Of a DNA stretch of 64,000 nt, positions 8,831 to 19,439 are shown in pieces. The stretch's first letter is position 1. Each line of letters begins with the position of its first letter. The DNA lies in contig NZ_BLRL01000011.1 in the NCBI RefSeq assembly GCF_015082335.1, positions 1 through 64,000 of the forward strand. The letters are read 5' to 3'. The DNA is from Moritella sp. F3 (GTDB lineage Bacteria; Pseudomonadota; Gammaproteobacteria; Enterobacterales; Moritellaceae). The notes under the pieces were generated by a model. That model saw nothing but the letters and a program-made list of their open reading frames with translations. It ran no database searches and was not told the origin of the DNA. A program made the position numbers and the translations under genes.

Positions 8831-10252
8831 CTACAGCTTGCTAATATCGATAGCTTGCCATTTCGGGAAATGCTTGCGAACTAACGCATTCAGCTCTACT
8901 TCAAACTCACTAAATTCATGTAAGTGAGTACTTCCCTTTGCATCGAGCACTTGCTCAATCATACCTGCACCAACGGTAACATTGGTTAAACGGTCGATAA
9001 CAATAAAGCTCCCCGTATCAGCAACAGCTTGATAATTATCAGCTGGCACGGCTTCGGTAAGTGTTAACTCACATAAACCTATTTCATTCAATGCCAGTTC
9101 TGATGCCACTGATTCTTCCAGCGTATTCACATCAACCTTATTACGGAGCACAGTAAATTGACCGGTAGTCTTTTTACTGGCTAATTTGATATCGTATTGA
9201 CGGCCAATTTCAAGGGCTTGATCTGACATCCACACGATATTTGCCAGTAGCGAATCAGACAGTATTGGCTGGTTTTTCGTTGATACTAAGATATCACCAC
9301 GACTCACATCAATTTCGTCAGTCAGTGTTAACGTGATAGCTTGGTCTTGATGTGCAGAGGTAAGTTCACCATCAAAAGTAACAATCGATTTAACCGTACT
9401 TGACTTACCTGATGGCAATGCTACAACTTCATCACCGACATTGATTTGGCCCGCAGCGATCGTGCCGGCAAAACCACGAAAATCGAGATTAGGGCGATTA
9501 ACATACTGCACCGGTAATCGGAACGGTTTATCAAGCGAGCCATCAGAAGTATCAACCGCTTCTAAACATTCTAATAATGTACGACCATTGAACCAAGGTG
9601 TACGTGTAGAACGGTCAACAACGTTATCACCCTCTAACGCCGATAACGGGGTAAATTCGATGGTAATATCGTTTAACTTTTCAGTGAAACCTAAGTACTC
9701 TTCTTTGATCTCTTCAAAACGTTGCTCAGAGAAATCAACCAAATCCATTTTATTAATCGCGACAACAAAATGTTTAATACCCAATAGCGAAGCAATATAA
9801 GAGTGACGTTTAGTTTGCGTTAATACGCCTTTACGCGCATCAATCAAGATCACAGCTAGGTCACAAGTAGAAGCTCCCGTCGCCATGTTGCGGGTATATT
9901 CTTCATGTCCCGGTGTATCAGCAATAATAAATTTACGTGTTGCTGTCGAGAAATAACGGTAAGCCACATCAATGGTAATACCTTGTTCACGTTCAGCCGC
10001 AAGGCCATCAACTAATAACGCTAAATCAATTGCTTCACCTGTGGTACCTGATTTTTGGCTATCAACATGTAACGCTGCTAATTGATCTTCATAGATCTGA
10101 TGCGAGTCATGTAATAAACGGCCAATAAGGCTACTCTTACCATCATCAACACTGCCACACGTTAAAAAACGTAATAAGCTTTTGTGCTGCTGTTGGTGTA
10201 AGTAGGTTTCAATATCTGTTTGTGCTAATTCATTTGCTATTTGATTGTTCAT
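8831..10252 (-). CDS. cysN: Sulfate adenylyltransferase subunit 1 (GTPase) CysN
   Basis: GTPase subunit of ATP sulfurylase; GTP hydrolysis drives CysD to form APS from sulfate and ATP. The elongation-factor-like G domain shows G1 GSVDDGKSS (about residues 33-41), [12 protein letters not shown] as G3 and NKMD as G4. EF-Tu-like beta-barrel domains follow. At 473 residues it matches the single-function form and carries no CysC fusion, consistent with the separate cysC nearby. It lies 15 bases after cysD. Confidence 0.97.
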   Translation of the reverse strand: MNNQIANELAQTDIETYLHQQQHKSLLRFLTCGSVDDGKSSLIGRLLHDSHQIYEDQLAALHVDSQKSGTTGEAIDLALLVDGLAAEREQGITIDVAYRYFSTATRKFIIADTPGHEEYTRNMATGASTCDLAVILIDARKGVLTQTKRHSYIASLLGIKHFVVAINKMDLVDFSEQRFEEIKEEYLGFTEKLNDITIEFTPLSALEGDNVVDRSTRTPWFNGRTLLECLEAVDTSDGSLDKPFRLPVQYVNRPNLDFRGFAGTIAAGQINVGDEVVALPSGKSSTVKSIVTFDGELTSAHQDQAITLTLTDEIDVSRGDILVSTKNQPILSDSLLANIVWMSDQALEIGRQYDIKLASKKTTGQFTVLRNKVDVNTLEESVASELALNEIGLCELTLTEAVPADNYQAVADTGSFIVIDRLTNVTVGAGMIEQVLDAKGSTHLHEFSEFEVELNALVRKHFPKWQAIDISKL

Positions 10253-10267
10253 CTACCCTGCTCCTAC

Positions 10268-11176
10268 CTAGAAATAACCTTGACGTTTCTTCTGCTCCAT
10301 TGAAGCTGAAGAATCATGGTCAATCATACGTCCTTGTCGTTCACTGCTTGTCGCCAGCAACATCTCTTCAATAATCTCAGGTAATGTTAATGCTTCCGAT
10401 TCCACAGCGCCTGTTAATGGATAACAACCGAGGGTTCTAAACCGCACCATTTTCTCTTCGATCTTCTCGCCTGCTTGTAACTTCATGCGATCGTCATCAA
10501 CCATGATCAACGCACCATCGCGTTCAACCACAGGACGTTTGGCAGCAAGATAAAGCGGCACGATTTCAATTTGTTCTTGGTAGATATATTGCCAAATATC
10601 CAATTCTGTCCAGTTTGATAATGGGAAGACACGAATGCTTTCACCTTTATTTACTTGGCCGTTATAAGTACGCCATAACTCAGGACGTTGGTTTTTCGGA
10701 TCCCAGCGATGATTCTTATCACGGAATGAATATACACGCTCTTTCGCACGTGATTTTTCTTCATCACGTCGTGCACCACCAAATGCAGCATCAAAACCAT
10801 ATTTATCTAAGGCCTGCTTCAGACCTTGGGTTTTCATGATATCGGTATGCTTTGAACTGCCGTGATCAAATGGGCTACAACCCATCGCGATCCCTTCAGG
10901 GTTTTGGTGTACTAACAGATCAAAACCGTATTTTTTTACAGTCTTGTCACGAAATTCAATCATTTCGCGAAACTTCCAGTTAGTATCAACATGCAATAAT
11001 GGAAACGGGATCTTACCAGGGTAAAAAGCCTTACGAGCAAGGTGTAGCATCACTGATGAGTCTTTACCGATTGAATACATCATTACCGGATTATCAAACT
11101 CTGCAGCTACTTCCCTGATTATGTGGATACTTTCAGCTTCCAGCTGTTTAAGGTGGGTCAACCTCTGTTGATTCAT
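10268..11176 (-). CDS. cysD: Sulfate adenylyltransferase subunit 2 CysD
   Basis: Catalytic ATP-pyrophosphatase subunit of ATP sulfurylase: sulfate plus ATP gives APS. The PP-loop SIGKDSS is near residue 36. [21 protein letters not shown] and the C-terminal LGCYPLTGA are typical of CysD. Its 302 residues equal the E. coli length. It is the first gene of the sulfate-activation operon with a GGAG ribosome site. The upstream region has a promoter-like TTGTCG-N17-TATATT pair. CysB control would be expected from the family but cannot be proved from this AT-rich sequence. Confidence 0.97.
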   Translation of the reverse strand: MNQQRLTHLKQLEAESIHIIREVAAEFDNPVMMYSIGKDSSVMLHLARKAFYPGKIPFPLLHVDTNWKFREMIEFRDKTVKKYGFDLLVHQNPEGIAMGCSPFDHGSSKHTDIMKTQGLKQALDKYGFDAAFGGARRDEEKSRAKERVYSFRDKNHRWDPKNQRPELWRTYNGQVNKGESIRVFPLSNWTELDIWQYIYQEQIEIVPLYLAAKRPVVERDGALIMVDDDRMKLQAGEKIEEKMVRFRTLGCYPLTGAVESEALTLPEIIEEMLLATSSERQGRMIDHDSSASMEQKKRQGYF

Positions 11177-11223
11177 CTTCTACTCCATCAGACCAAATTG
11201 GATAATTTCATATCGTTTGGATC

Positions 11224-11252
11224 AATATAGCCCCTTTACTTATAACCGACAA
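11224..11252 (-). promoter_or_regulatory. Candidate cysD operon promoter
   Basis: On the minus strand a -35-like TTGTCG (11247-11252), a 17-base spacer and a -10-like TATATT (11224-11229) end 47 bases before the cysD ATG. Spacing is ideal but the -35 is only moderate, as is usual for activator-dependent (CysB-type) promoters. Confidence 0.5.
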
Positions 11253-11351
11253 AGAACATAAGCTGATTTTTTATAACTTTTAGGAATATAGGCGGTATTG
11301 AGGAGGATTATAGAAAGATAAACAATATTATTGATTGGTATAAATTAAATA

Positions 11352-12404
11352 CTAAAACAGCAGGTTATATTGCTCACTATCCTTATCGCCAGCCAGACCA
11401 ACGTATAAACCAATTAAGCGAATACCACGCTGATCTTGTTTTGTCATTGCCTGCGTGAATAGGTCTGCAAATAGGTGGTCATCTAATGTTGTAATACTTT
11501 GTTCAGTCGTTGTAGAAACAAAATCATTAAATTTAAGTTTAACGCCCTGCTTGGTAATTCGCATATCAGGATCCGCTTTTTGTAAGCGTTGTAATAAGGT
11601 TTGATATAGCTGGGGAAACAATGCCATACACTGTTCTAATGTGAGGATATCTTCGGGTAATGTAATTTCAACGCCCACGGATTTGCGATGTTGCTCATTA
11701 CAAACAGGGCGGTTATCAATGCCCTGACAGCGCTCTAATAAGCTATGACCTAATTTCCCAAAGCTCTCAATAATATCTTCAGCAGGAAATTTAAGTACAT
11801 CCGCACAAGTATACAAACCAACGCGATTTAATTTTTGCCAAGTCACCTTACCCACGCCAGGAATTTTATTTAATGGTAGGTCGGCAACAAAAGATTTAAC
11901 TTGCGAAGGCGTAATAACAAATAACCCATTTGGCTTATTGATATCGGATGCCACTTTAGCCAAAAATTTAACCGGTGCCACACCCGCAGACGCAGTAAGC
12001 GCTAACTCAGATTCAATACTTTTACGAATATCTTCCGCTATCAACGTCGCACTGCCAGAGAATAATTCACAGTCCGTCACATCTAAAAAGGCTTCATCTA
12101 ATGATAGTGGTTCAATCAAATCTGTATAACGAGAAAATATTTCATGGATCTGAGCTGAGACTTCTCGATATACCTGCATACGTGAAGGCACTAGCGTTAA
12201 GTCAGGGCAGAGCTGCATGGCTTTATACGAAGACATCGCAGAACGCACGCCATACTGACGGGCAATATAATTACACGTTGCAATGACCCCACGGCGGTCA
12301 CTCATGCCACCAATCGCGATAGGGATATCTTTATATGCAGGATTGTCACGCACTTCGACATTGGCAAAGTAGGCGTCCATATCGATATGAATTATTTTTT
12401 TCAT
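11352..12404 (-). CDS. dinB: DNA polymerase IV (translesion, Y family)
   Basis: Error-prone polymerase that copies past minor-groove guanine adducts and stalled forks. [14 protein letters not shown] holds the first metal aspartates (D8, D10 from this start) and SLDEAFLD is the catalytic motif. The fingers/little-finger regions follow. The C-terminal QYNLLF fits the beta-clamp binding hexapeptide. The frame extends to a GTG at 12413, but the ATG at 12404 matches the E. coli N-terminus. The expected 350-residue length is kept. A LexA-like box lies just upstream, implying SOS control. It stands alone between the cysD operon and ompW. Confidence 0.96.
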   Translation of the reverse strand: MKKIIHIDMDAYFANVEVRDNPAYKDIPIAIGGMSDRRGVIATCNYIARQYGVRSAMSSYKAMQLCPDLTLVPSRMQVYREVSAQIHEIFSRYTDLIEPLSLDEAFLDVTDCELFSGSATLIAEDIRKSIESELALTASAGVAPVKFLAKVASDINKPNGLFVITPSQVKSFVADLPLNKIPGVGKVTWQKLNRVGLYTCADVLKFPAEDIIESFGKLGHSLLERCQGIDNRPVCNEQHRKSVGVEITLPEDILTLEQCMALFPQLYQTLLQRLQKADPDMRITKQGVKLKFNDFVSTTTEQSITTLDDHLFADLFTQAMTKQDQRGIRLIGLYVGLAGDKDSEQYNLLF

Positions 12405-12438
12405 GACCTTCACTAAGCGTTAATCAACATAAGTAGCA

Positions 12439-12454
12439 CTGTATAAAATACCAG
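12439..12454 (-). promoter_or_regulatory. LexA-like SOS box upstream of dinB
   Basis: CTGTATAAAATACCAG (plus strand) fits the LexA consensus CTGT-N8-ACAG with one mismatch in the second half (CCAG), and the flanking bases are also near palindromic. It sits about 35 bases before the chosen dinB start, a normal place for an SOS operator. Confidence 0.7.
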
Positions 12455-12564
12455 TCAATTATAAATACATTTAGGCCAGAGGACAAATAATTAAATAAGA
12501 AAAGAGTAGGAAATAAGAAGATTCAGTAATTGGGGAATGGAGGTAAAAGAACAGAAAATAATAG

Positions 12565-12592
12565 TAAACAAGGTGCAGATGCACCTTGTTTA
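12565..12592 (-). terminator. Hairpin after ompW
   Basis: A perfect 12-base stem TAAACAAGGTGC (12565-12576) and its complement (12581-12592) around a four-base AGAT loop lie 30 bases after the ompW stop. The T-rich tract is modest on both sides. Confidence 0.6.
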
Positions 12593-12621
12593 ATTTTAAT
12601 CAATAATGCCGATAGGGCTAA

Positions 12622-13275
12622 TTAAAATACATAACCGATACTAACCATGTATACCAATGGATCGATGTCAGTTTTAATTTTAACATCATCAGCACCGTGC
12701 TTAAATGTCACATCAGTACTAATATCCGCATACATCACGGATGCATTCACTAACCACTTATCATTAATTTTATAGTCCACGCCAACTTGTGCAGCTAGAC
12801 CAATAGAGTTACTCATATCTAAGTCGCTAAGGCCGTTCCCTATACCCGTACCTGTATCATTAAATTCAGTATCAAAGAATACAGTAAAGTTAACACCTGC
12901 GCCTACATAAGGACGGAATTTAGAGCCTGAATCACCAAAGTAATACTGCGCTAATAATGTCGGAGGTAATTGGCTTGCTTCAGCAATAACACCAATACCT
13001 TCTAAAGATATTTCATGGGTAAATGGGCTCGCCGCAACTAACTCAATACCGATATTATCCGTCGCCATATAAGTAAAATTAAGACCTAGCTGTACATTAT
13101 CATCTACTTGGAACTCGCCAGCACCTAATACATCACCACTTGATTCATTCGGCGCAACCATCAACGCACCCGCACGAACAATAATATCACCTTGTTGATG
13201 AGCAAAAGCAGGGGCTGCAAGCGTTGCTGATAATAAAGAGGCAGTGATTAATCCAGATAATATTTTCTTGTTCAT
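12622..13275 (-). CDS. ompW: Outer-membrane protein OmpW family
   Basis: Eight-stranded outer-membrane beta-barrel whose E. coli member forms a narrow hydrophobic channel and responds to oxygen and stress. The 217-residue product has a signal peptide ending APAFA, the early GDIIVRAGALMVAP segment, the IGIELVAASPF and PYVGAGVNFTVFF strands, and a C-terminal aromatic (YVF) as outer-membrane barrels need. The longer frame starts at TTG 13290. The ATG at 13275 has a GGAG six bases ahead and a proper signal peptide, so it is chosen. An FNR-type site lies about 130 bases upstream. Confidence 0.93.
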   Translation of the reverse strand: MNKKILSGLITASLLSATLAAPAFAHQQGDIIVRAGALMVAPNESSGDVLGAGEFQVDDNVQLGLNFTYMATDNIGIELVAASPFTHEISLEGIGVIAEASQLPPTLLAQYYFGDSGSKFRPYVGAGVNFTVFFDTEFNDTGTGIGNGLSDLDMSNSIGLAAQVGVDYKINDKWLVNASVMYADISTDVTFKHGADDVKIKTDIDPLVYMVSIGYVF

Positions 13276-13403
13276 GTAGAGCTCCAGCAATAGGGTATGT
13301 TTATCATTTCAAATACAGTTTGATTACACTTGATGTTCTTGGACACCATTTGGTAACAAACAATTAACTTAGGTGTACTTTGCCATATACACGAAACACC
13401 ATA

Positions 13404-13417
13404 TTGATATAGATCAA
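13404..13417 (-). promoter_or_regulatory. FNR-type binding site upstream of ompW
   Basis: TTGATATAGATCAA is a perfect match to the FNR consensus TTGAT-N4-ATCAA. It lies 129 bases before the ompW start and 70 bases past the stop of the exporter gene. FNR-dependent ompW expression is known in E. coli, so ompW is the likely target. CRP/FNR-family proteins other than FNR could also bind. Confidence 0.75.
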
Positions 13418-13486
13418 CCACACCACAAGTACTCACTATTGAGTACAAATAAATGGAACTATTATTTTAACATTGAAATATAAGGA

Positions 13487-14617
13487 TTAATTTTTACCTT
13501 TATCATGACCTTTAACGGCCTGTACTGCAGGAGCATTCGTTATAGGTTTCAGAATGTGTCCACCTTTTAAGCCTTTTACTGTCCCTATTGCAGCAATAAT
13601 CCAGGCACAAATCAGCGCAGAAAACAGTATAATCGCAGCCCATTGAAACACCGGTAGACCTGTGTGTAATGCGAGTTGAGTTGTGCCAGTAACACAAGTA
13701 CCTACGGGGAATGTGAAAGCCCACCACGTCAATGCAAAAGGCATTTTTCGACGCATTGCACGGAGCGTCAGTAAGCCCGCAAGGCATGACCAAAATAGTG
13801 CAAAACCCCAAACAGGTACACCATAAAGTATCGCCATGGTATTTAAACTATTCCCTATCGCGGAGTCAACGACAGTCAACGCAACAGTCCCTAAGGCGCC
13901 AATAGCAGTGATCGATTGACCCAGCGGTCCTAACACAATCCACAATGTTGGTACCCTCGCACCACCAGAGCTTCCAGAGTGAGTTAGGCGATTCCAGATA
14001 AGGGTAATAATGATCATTGCGGCGATCAAGCTAACGCCAAACATGGCATAGCAGGCATACAGCATTGTTTGCTGTAATACGATACCTTCGGCATGCGGAA
14101 TAAGCATAGCGCCGATAGTGGCAGATACCATCGGCGGCACAACCGGCATTAACCATCCACCAAAAGCAGCGTGACGGTTAACTTCATAATGAGTAAACAA
14201 ACGAAAAGGAATGATAACAGCACTGAGTAAACCACCGAAAGTACCGAGCAACCACAGAGTCCAAGCAATTGTTAGTGCCGTTTCAGTGGCAAAGATATGG
14301 TTACCCATCAATATAGTGCCACCTGCGATTGTCAGTAACGCCATTGGCGGCGCGCCAAAGAATTGAGCCATAACAGGATCGTTAAATTGTCGCTTAATAA
14401 CCTCGGGACGCATGATCGTCTGCATGATCTTAATCGCGAGCATAATGATTAATAGCGTTGCCGCTAATAACCAGACAACTAAAGCAAAGTCTGTAAGATA
14501 AATACCAATCAAAGGTAAGCTCACCGCAGCATTAGCGATAATCCCAGTCCCCATGACTGAAGCAAACCAATTAGGGCCAATCTCTTTGCTAAATTTAGGT
14601 TCAGTTATAACGTTCAT
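13487..14617 (-). CDS. TDT-family (TehA/SLAC1-like) membrane transporter
   Basis: A 376-residue inner-membrane protein with about ten hydrophobic helices and the family entry FSKEIGPNWFASVMGTGIIANA (residues 9-30). This is the tellurite-resistance/dicarboxylate transporter family. Members export sulfite, malate or other anions or confer tellurite resistance, so the substrate here is open. The frame extends to TTG 14629, but the ATG at 14617 has a textbook GGAGG five bases ahead. It lies between nqrM and ompW, a place where the Vibrio order as I recall it goes directly from nqrM to dinB, so this pair may be a local insertion. Confidence 0.85.
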   Translation of the reverse strand: MNVITEPKFSKEIGPNWFASVMGTGIIANAAVSLPLIGIYLTDFALVVWLLAATLLIIMLAIKIMQTIMRPEVIKRQFNDPVMAQFFGAPPMALLTIAGGTILMGNHIFATETALTIAWTLWLLGTFGGLLSAVIIPFRLFTHYEVNRHAAFGGWLMPVVPPMVSATIGAMLIPHAEGIVLQQTMLYACYAMFGVSLIAAMIIITLIWNRLTHSGSSGGARVPTLWIVLGPLGQSITAIGALGTVALTVVDSAIGNSLNTMAILYGVPVWGFALFWSCLAGLLTLRAMRRKMPFALTWWAFTFPVGTCVTGTTQLALHTGLPVFQWAAIILFSALICAWIIAAIGTVKGLKGGHILKPITNAPAVQAVKGHDKGKN

Positions 14618-14847
14618 TAACGCCTCCAAGCTTCATATTATTATTGCTATTGATTAAACGAATTCAAGGATTATATCGCGATAAGATAGCAGATAGTGAG
14701 AGCGCAAACTTTAGCGAATCGATAACATAAATCATAGTAAATAAAATAAAGAGTAGAATATCGAGGAGGGTTTACCATTGTAAAAACGAGTGTTGAACGT
14801 GTAAAAAGTAGTATAGAAGGAGGGAGCAATAAGGTCGGGTTTAAAAA

Positions 14848-14878
14848 AGCTATAAAGCACGTCCTGCACTTTATAGCT
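14848..14878 (-). terminator. Terminator of the nqr-apbE-nqrM operon
   Basis: A ten-base stem AGCTATAAAG and its complement surround an 11-base loop (arms 14848-14857 and 14869-14878). On the minus strand a run of six T follows at once. It lies 17 bases after the nqrM stop. Confidence 0.85.
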
Positions 14879-14894
14879 AGATGCTTGGCGTAAA

Positions 14895-15119
14895 CTAGAT
14901 GATACGATTTTCGTTTAACATCTTCTGTTTAGCTTCTTCTTTTGCCATTTTAGCTTTGCGTTTATCGCATGGATCGGGGCAATCACACGCCTTTTCCATA
15001 CCTAAACCACTAATACCACCACAGCTGCCTGTGATAGATTTTTTTTGCACAATATAGCCGATAGACATACCAGCAATAACTAACGCAAAAATAACAAATG
15101 TTGCAGCAAAATAAGCCAT
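14895..15119 (-). CDS. nqrM: Na+-NQR maturation factor NqrM (DUF539)
   Basis: A 74-residue protein with one N-terminal membrane helix (about residues 3-23) and a cysteine cluster SCGGISGLG...CDCPDPCDK. NqrM is required for maturation of NQR and is proposed to deliver iron to the Cys cluster between NqrD and NqrE. It is the last gene of the nqr transcript, eight bases after apbE, the arrangement usual in Vibrio relatives. Confidence 0.94.
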   Translation of the reverse strand: MAYFAATFVIFALVIAGMSIGYIVQKKSITGSCGGISGLGMEKACDCPDPCDKRKAKMAKEEAKQKMLNENRII

Positions 15120-15127
15120 ATTAGCCT

Positions 15128-16138
15128 CTATTTTAAATAAGGTTCGAACTGTTTGGTATACACTTCATTATAACCTGAATCTGACTTCGAGATCATCAAT
15201 ACAGCTAAACCTTGCTGCTTGGCAAACTCAAGACCGTCTTTTTCACCCATGACCATTAACGCTGTCGCAAGTGCATCTGCCGTCATTGACGAAGTGTGAA
15301 TGACTGTCACAGAAACCAGTTTGTGTTTAATTGGTTTACCGCTTACAGGGTCAATAGTATGCGCAAAACGCTCACCATTAAGCTCGTAATAATTACGGTA
15401 ATCACCTGATGTCGCAATTGCATTGTTACCAACCGCAATCACTTCTTGCACACTTTGATTGTCACTAGTCGGTTTCTCAACCGCAACCTGCCAATCAATA
15501 CCGCGCGCATTAACACCATTTATACGCAGTTCACCGCCCACTTCGACCAGGTAATTTTCAACACCTAATGAAGCAAAGTAGTCAGCGATAACATCAACGC
15601 CATAACCTTTCGCAATCGAAGACAAATCAACATACAAACCATCAATGTCTTTGCTTAACGTTGTTTCTGTAGCCGCTAAATGCTGAATACCAATACGTTG
15701 CTTAACAGTATCTAACTGTTGCTGTGATGGTATTTTTTCTGGTTTATTATCTGGGCCAAATCCCCACAGATTAACCAAAGGACCAACGGTTACATCTAAT
15801 GCACCATTCGTCAATTTATTCAAACGAAGAGCTTCTAACACTACTTTTGCTGTATCACGAGATACTTCAAAACCAGTAACAGCAACGCTTTGATTAAAGC
15901 GTGATAACTCTGAATTAGGACGATAAGTCGACATCTGGTCGTTCACTAATTCTAAACGTCTATCAATCTCAATTTGGATATCTTGCTTATCTTGTTCAGA
16001 CAGTGGGAAACCCACGACTTTCATGTGATAAGTAGTACCCATAGTAGGACCAGAAAACAGTACTTCTTCAGTACTTTTTTGTTCACTACAACCAAGAATG
16101 AAAATGGCTAGCCCCATCAGAGCTAGCCATCGATACAT
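15128..16138 (-). CDS. apbE: FAD:protein FMN transferase ApbE (lipoprotein)
   Basis: Uses FAD to attach FMN by phosphoester bonds to threonines in NqrB and NqrC. From the ATG at 16138 the lipobox is ILGC with Cys17, placing it at the periplasmic face where those sites lie. The SGPTMGTTY motif near the N-terminus, the VEVGGELRI segment and TIDPVSGKPI are typical of ApbE. The frame extends upstream to a TTG at 16156, which is possible but gives an unusual signal sequence. Neither start has a clear ribosome site. The gene is six to 24 bases behind nqrF depending on start. Confidence 0.94.
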   Translation of the reverse strand: MYRWLALMGLAIFILGCSEQKSTEEVLFSGPTMGTTYHMKVVGFPLSEQDKQDIQIEIDRRLELVNDQMSTYRPNSELSRFNQSVAVTGFEVSRDTAKVVLEALRLNKLTNGALDVTVGPLVNLWGFGPDNKPEKIPSQQQLDTVKQRIGIQHLAATETTLSKDIDGLYVDLSSIAKGYGVDVIADYFASLGVENYLVEVGGELRINGVNARGIDWQVAVEKPTSDNQSVQEVIAVGNNAIATSGDYRNYYELNGERFAHTIDPVSGKPIKHKLVSVTVIHTSSMTADALATALMVMGEKDGLEFAKQQGLAVLMISKSDSGYNEVYTKQFEPYLK

Positions 16139-16162
16139 CGATTTGAATTGAATCAAAAAATA

Positions 16163-17383
16163 TTAGCCAAAGTCATCTAGCATGATATTTTCATCTTCAA
16201 CACCAAGGTCTTTCAGCATACCGATAACAGCAGCATTCATCATTGGTGGACCACACATGTAGTACTCACAATCTTCTGGTGCTTCGTGATTACCTAAGTA
16301 GTTTTCAAGGATCACGTTATGGATGAAGCCTGTGTAACCTTCCCAGTTATCTTCTGGTTGTGGATCACTTAGTGCAACATGCCATTCAAAGTTTTCGTTC
16401 TCTTTTGCAAGCATATCGAAATCTTCAACATAGAACATTTCACGCTTAGAACGAGCACCGTACCAGAATGAAACCTTACGTTTTGTATCTAAACGGTTCA
16501 ACTGATCGAAGATGTGTGAACGCATTGGCGCCATACCAGCACCACCACCAACAAATACCATTTCATTGTCAGTTTCTTTTGCAAAGAACTCACCAAATGG
16601 ACCTGAGATAGTTACTTTATCGCCAGCTTTTAGGCTAAAGATATACGAAGACATCTTACCTGCAGGTAAAGATAGATCACGCGGCGGTGGCGTAGCAATA
16701 CGCACGTTAAGCATGATGATACCCGCTTCTTCTGGGCAGTTAGCCATAGAGTAAGCACGGATAGTATCTTCATCAACTTTAGATTCAACATCAAAGAAGC
16801 CAAAGTGTTGCCAATCGCCACGGTATTCTTCAGGAATATCATAGTCTGAATATTTAACGTGGTGAGCAGGCGCTTCAATTTGGATATAACCACCGGCGCG
16901 GAAAGGAACCACTTCACCGTTTGGAATAGCCATTTTAAGTTCTTTAATGAACGTTGCTTTGTTATCGTTAGAGATAACTTCACATTCCCATTTTTTAACA
17001 CCAAAGATTTCTTCTGGTAGCTCAATATCCATGTCAACTTTTACACTAACTTGGCATGATAGACGTTCGCCATCACGAGCTTCACCTTTAGAGATGTGGT
17101 CAAGTTCAGTTGGTAGAATATCGCCACCGCCTGATTTAACTTTCACACGACACTGGCCACAAGTACCACCGCCACCACAAGCTGAAGAAACGAAAATACC
17201 GCTTGCAGCTAGTGAACCTAGAAGTTTACCACCTGCACCAGTCACCACTGATTTCTCAGGGTCACCGTTAATACTAATTGTAATATCACCTTCACTTACC
17301 AGTTTAGACTTAGCAAACAGAATGACTGTTACCAAGGCTAAAACGATAATTGTGAACATGACTACGCCGAGAATGATTTCCAT
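16163..17383 (-). CDS. nqrF: Na+-NQR subunit F (NADH dehydrogenase, 2Fe-2S and FAD)
   Basis: Entry point for electrons from NADH. An N-terminal membrane helix (about residues 3-25) is followed by a ferredoxin-like domain with Cys69, Cys75, Cys78 and Cys110 for the 2Fe-2S cluster. An FNR-like FAD/NADH reductase domain follows, with RAYSMAN as the flavin-binding motif and [11 protein letters not shown] and YMCGPPMMN as nucleotide parts. Its 406 residues match Vibrio NqrF (about 408). It lies 48 bases after nqrE, the largest gap inside the operon. Confidence 0.97.
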   Translation of the reverse strand: MEIILGVVMFTIIVLALVTVILFAKSKLVSEGDITISINGDPEKSVVTGAGGKLLGSLAASGIFVSSACGGGGTCGQCRVKVKSGGGDILPTELDHISKGEARDGERLSCQVSVKVDMDIELPEEIFGVKKWECEVISNDNKATFIKELKMAIPNGEVVPFRAGGYIQIEAPAHHVKYSDYDIPEEYRGDWQHFGFFDVESKVDEDTIRAYSMANCPEEAGIIMLNVRIATPPPRDLSLPAGKMSSYIFSLKAGDKVTISGPFGEFFAKETDNEMVFVGGGAGMAPMRSHIFDQLNRLDTKRKVSFWYGARSKREMFYVEDFDMLAKENENFEWHVALSDPQPEDNWEGYTGFIHNVILENYLGNHEAPEDCEYYMCGPPMMNAAVIGMLKDLGVEDENIMLDDFG

Positions 17384-17431
17384 CGACTTATCCTTTGCTC
17401 TTGAAACGTGCTGACCGAAGCCAGCCGTTTA

Positions 17432-18040
17432 TTATAACTGAATACCAGAAAATGACATGAAACCTAGCGCCATAAGACCTGCTGTAATAAAGGTAATACC
17501 TAAACCACGTAGACCATCTGGCACATCTGAATATTTCATTTTCTCACGAAGACCAGCCATCGCAACGATAGCTAACATCCAACCTAGACCACTACCAAAA
17601 CCATATACTACTGATTCTGTGAAGTTATAGTCACGTTGTACCATGAAAGATACACCACCGAAGATTGCACAGTTAACTGTGATCAACGGCAGGAAAATAC
17701 CCAGTGCGTTATATAGAGCCGGTAAGAACTTGTCTAACACCATCTCTAAGATTTGTACTAACGCGGCAATTACACCAATGAACGTGATGAAACCTAGAAA
17801 GCTTAAATCAGCTTCCGGGAAACCAGCCCATGCAAGTGCACCAGGAGCAAGTACGCTGCCATAGATCACTTGGTTAACAGGAATAGAAATAGTAAGTACA
17901 GCTGTTACTGCAACACCAAGACCGATCGCTGTTGTCACTTTCTTAGATACAGCAAGGAATGTACACATACCTAAGAAGAATGATAATGCTAAGTTTTCAA
18001 TGAAAATAGCACGTACGAACAAACTAATATAATGTTCCAT
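17432..18040 (-). CDS. nqrE: Na+-NQR subunit E
   Basis: Integral membrane subunit (202 residues, six helices). Together with NqrD it holds a membrane-buried Fe-S centre; the ligand cysteines are visible in LGMCTFLA (Cys26) and VNCAIFGG (near residue 120). It is homologous to NqrD with opposite topology, as in RnfA/RnfE. It starts three bases after nqrD. Confidence 0.97.
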   Translation of the reverse strand: MEHYISLFVRAIFIENLALSFFLGMCTFLAVSKKVTTAIGLGVAVTAVLTISIPVNQVIYGSVLAPGALAWAGFPEADLSFLGFITFIGVIAALVQILEMVLDKFLPALYNALGIFLPLITVNCAIFGGVSFMVQRDYNFTESVVYGFGSGLGWMLAIVAMAGLREKMKYSDVPDGLRGLGITFITAGLMALGFMSFSGIQL

Positions 18041-18043
18041 CGT

Positions 18044-18673
18044 TTACCCCTTTGGCTCAACTTGCTCTGGTTTCCACGTACGTAGAGCCCAAATCAATAA
18101 ACCAATGATGAAGAATGCACTTGGCGGTAGTAGTAATAGACCGTTTGACTGGTACCAACCACCGTTTTGGATAAGTGGTAAGATTTCAATACCAAACCAA
18201 GTACCTGAACCAAAGATTTCACGAACTGTCGCAACAGCAAGTAAGATAGCACCGTAACCTAAACCGTTACCGATACCGTCTAAGAAACTTGGTAGAGGCT
18301 TGTTCTTCATTGCGTAAGCTTCAGCACGACCCATTACGATACAGTTTGTAATGATCAGACCAACGAATACCGAAAGCTCTTTTGATAACTGGAACGCTAC
18401 CGCTTTAAGTACTTGGTCAACAACAATTACAAGGGATGCGATAATTGCCATTTGCACAATAATACGCACACTGTTAGGGATCATGTTACGCACTAACGAG
18501 ATGAAGAAGCTTGAGAAAGCAGTAACTACCATTACAGCGATAGTCATTACAAACGCAGTTTCCATCTTCGTTGTTACAGCCAATGCAGAACAAACACCTA
18601 AGATTTGTAATGCAATCGGGTTGTTAGTGGCAATGGGTGCGGTAACAATTTCTCTTAAGTCAGACTTAGCCAT
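18044..18673 (-). CDS. nqrD: Na+-NQR subunit D
   Basis: Integral membrane subunit (209 residues, six helices). The Fe-S ligand cysteines are in LGVCSALAV (Cys28) and [11 protein letters not shown] (Cys111). The start overlaps the nqrC stop by eight bases, so translation is coupled. NqrD versus RnfE is decided by the surrounding nqr genes and by length. Confidence 0.97.
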   Translation of the reverse strand: MAKSDLREIVTAPIATNNPIALQILGVCSALAVTTKMETAFVMTIAVMVVTAFSSFFISLVRNMIPNSVRIIVQMAIIASLVIVVDQVLKAVAFQLSKELSVFVGLIITNCIVMGRAEAYAMKNKPLPSFLDGIGNGLGYGAILLAVATVREIFGSGTWFGIEILPLIQNGGWYQSNGLLLLPPSAFFIIGLLIWALRTWKPEQVEPKG

Positions 18674-19439
18674 TGTTTGAGCCTCCGTTTTGCAATTTCT
18701 TCAGGAAAGGACCAAAACCGTTTTCACCAATCCAGAACTGGAATGTATTTTCAACACCTTGACCTGTTAGCGTAGCACCAGATAAACCATCAATACCTGA
18801 AGGCGTATTATCTTGACCACCGCCTTTCACGACACGGATTGCAACATCACCATTCGCATCGAACAGTTGCTTGCCTTCCCATTTAGCTGTCCACAGTGGG
18901 TTTAACACTTCACCACCTAGACCCGGAGTTTCACCTTGCTCATAGTACTGAATGCGTTTCACTGTTTTGCCATCTTTGTCGATTGCAACGAATGCATACA
19001 TCGTTGACCATAGGCCACGGCCGTATACAGGTAGTACGTAAGACTCAACATTACCTTGCGCATCTTTTACAAGATAAACATCAGCAACATTTGAACGACG
19101 CTTGATACCTGCAACGTCCTTACCCGTTAAGTCAGTACTTTTCGTTAGATCTTTTACGTTTTGAAGTTGATCAAATGTCGCTGCATTCTCTTCAACATAT
19201 TCGCCCGTAGTTAAATCAACAAATTTTGCATCAACAAACTTCGCGTAGATTTCGCCAACGTTAGCATTTTCTTCTAACTTGCCTGCAACAGAAAGTAGGT
19301 TAGTTTGCTTATCCAATGCTTTGTTAGCATTTTGAGCATCACGTAGACCTACAGCCGCGCCAGATACGACGATTGAACATACTAAACACAACGCCGCAAC
19401 GATTGTGATAGTTTTCAGTGGAGTTTCTTTACTAGCCAT
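18666..19439 (-). CDS. nqrC: Na+-NQR subunit C (covalent FMN)
   Basis: Membrane-anchored periplasmic flavoprotein (257 residues from this start, the Vibrio length). One N-terminal helix lies at about residues 10-32. Near the C-terminus [11 protein letters not shown] contains the SGAT motif whose threonine receives FMN from ApbE. The frame continues to 19511, but MASKETPLK at 19439 is the family N-terminus. It overlaps the nqrB stop by eight bases. Confidence 0.96.
   Translation of the reverse strand: MASKETPLKTITIVAALCLVCSIVVSGAAVGLRDAQNANKALDKQTNLLSVAGKLEENANVGEIYAKFVDAKFVDLTTGEYVEENAATFDQLQNVKDLTKSTDLTGKDVAGIKRRSNVADVYLVKDAQGNVESYVLPVYGRGLWSTMYAFVAIDKDGKTVKRIQYYEQGETPGLGGEVLNPLWTAKWEGKQLFDANGDVAIRVVKGGGQDNTPSGIDGLSGATLTGQGVENTFQFWIGENGFGPFLKKLQNGGSNNG

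Noticed and set aside
13512-13811. 99-codon minus-strand frame inside the TDT exporter gene
   Set aside because: It is a second frame on the same strand over the exporter's well-supported C-terminal helices; no ribosome site.
16630-17037. 135-codon frame inside nqrF on the same strand
   Set aside because: A shifted frame over the ferredoxin and reductase domains whose motifs are intact in the nqrF frame, so not a frameshift remnant.
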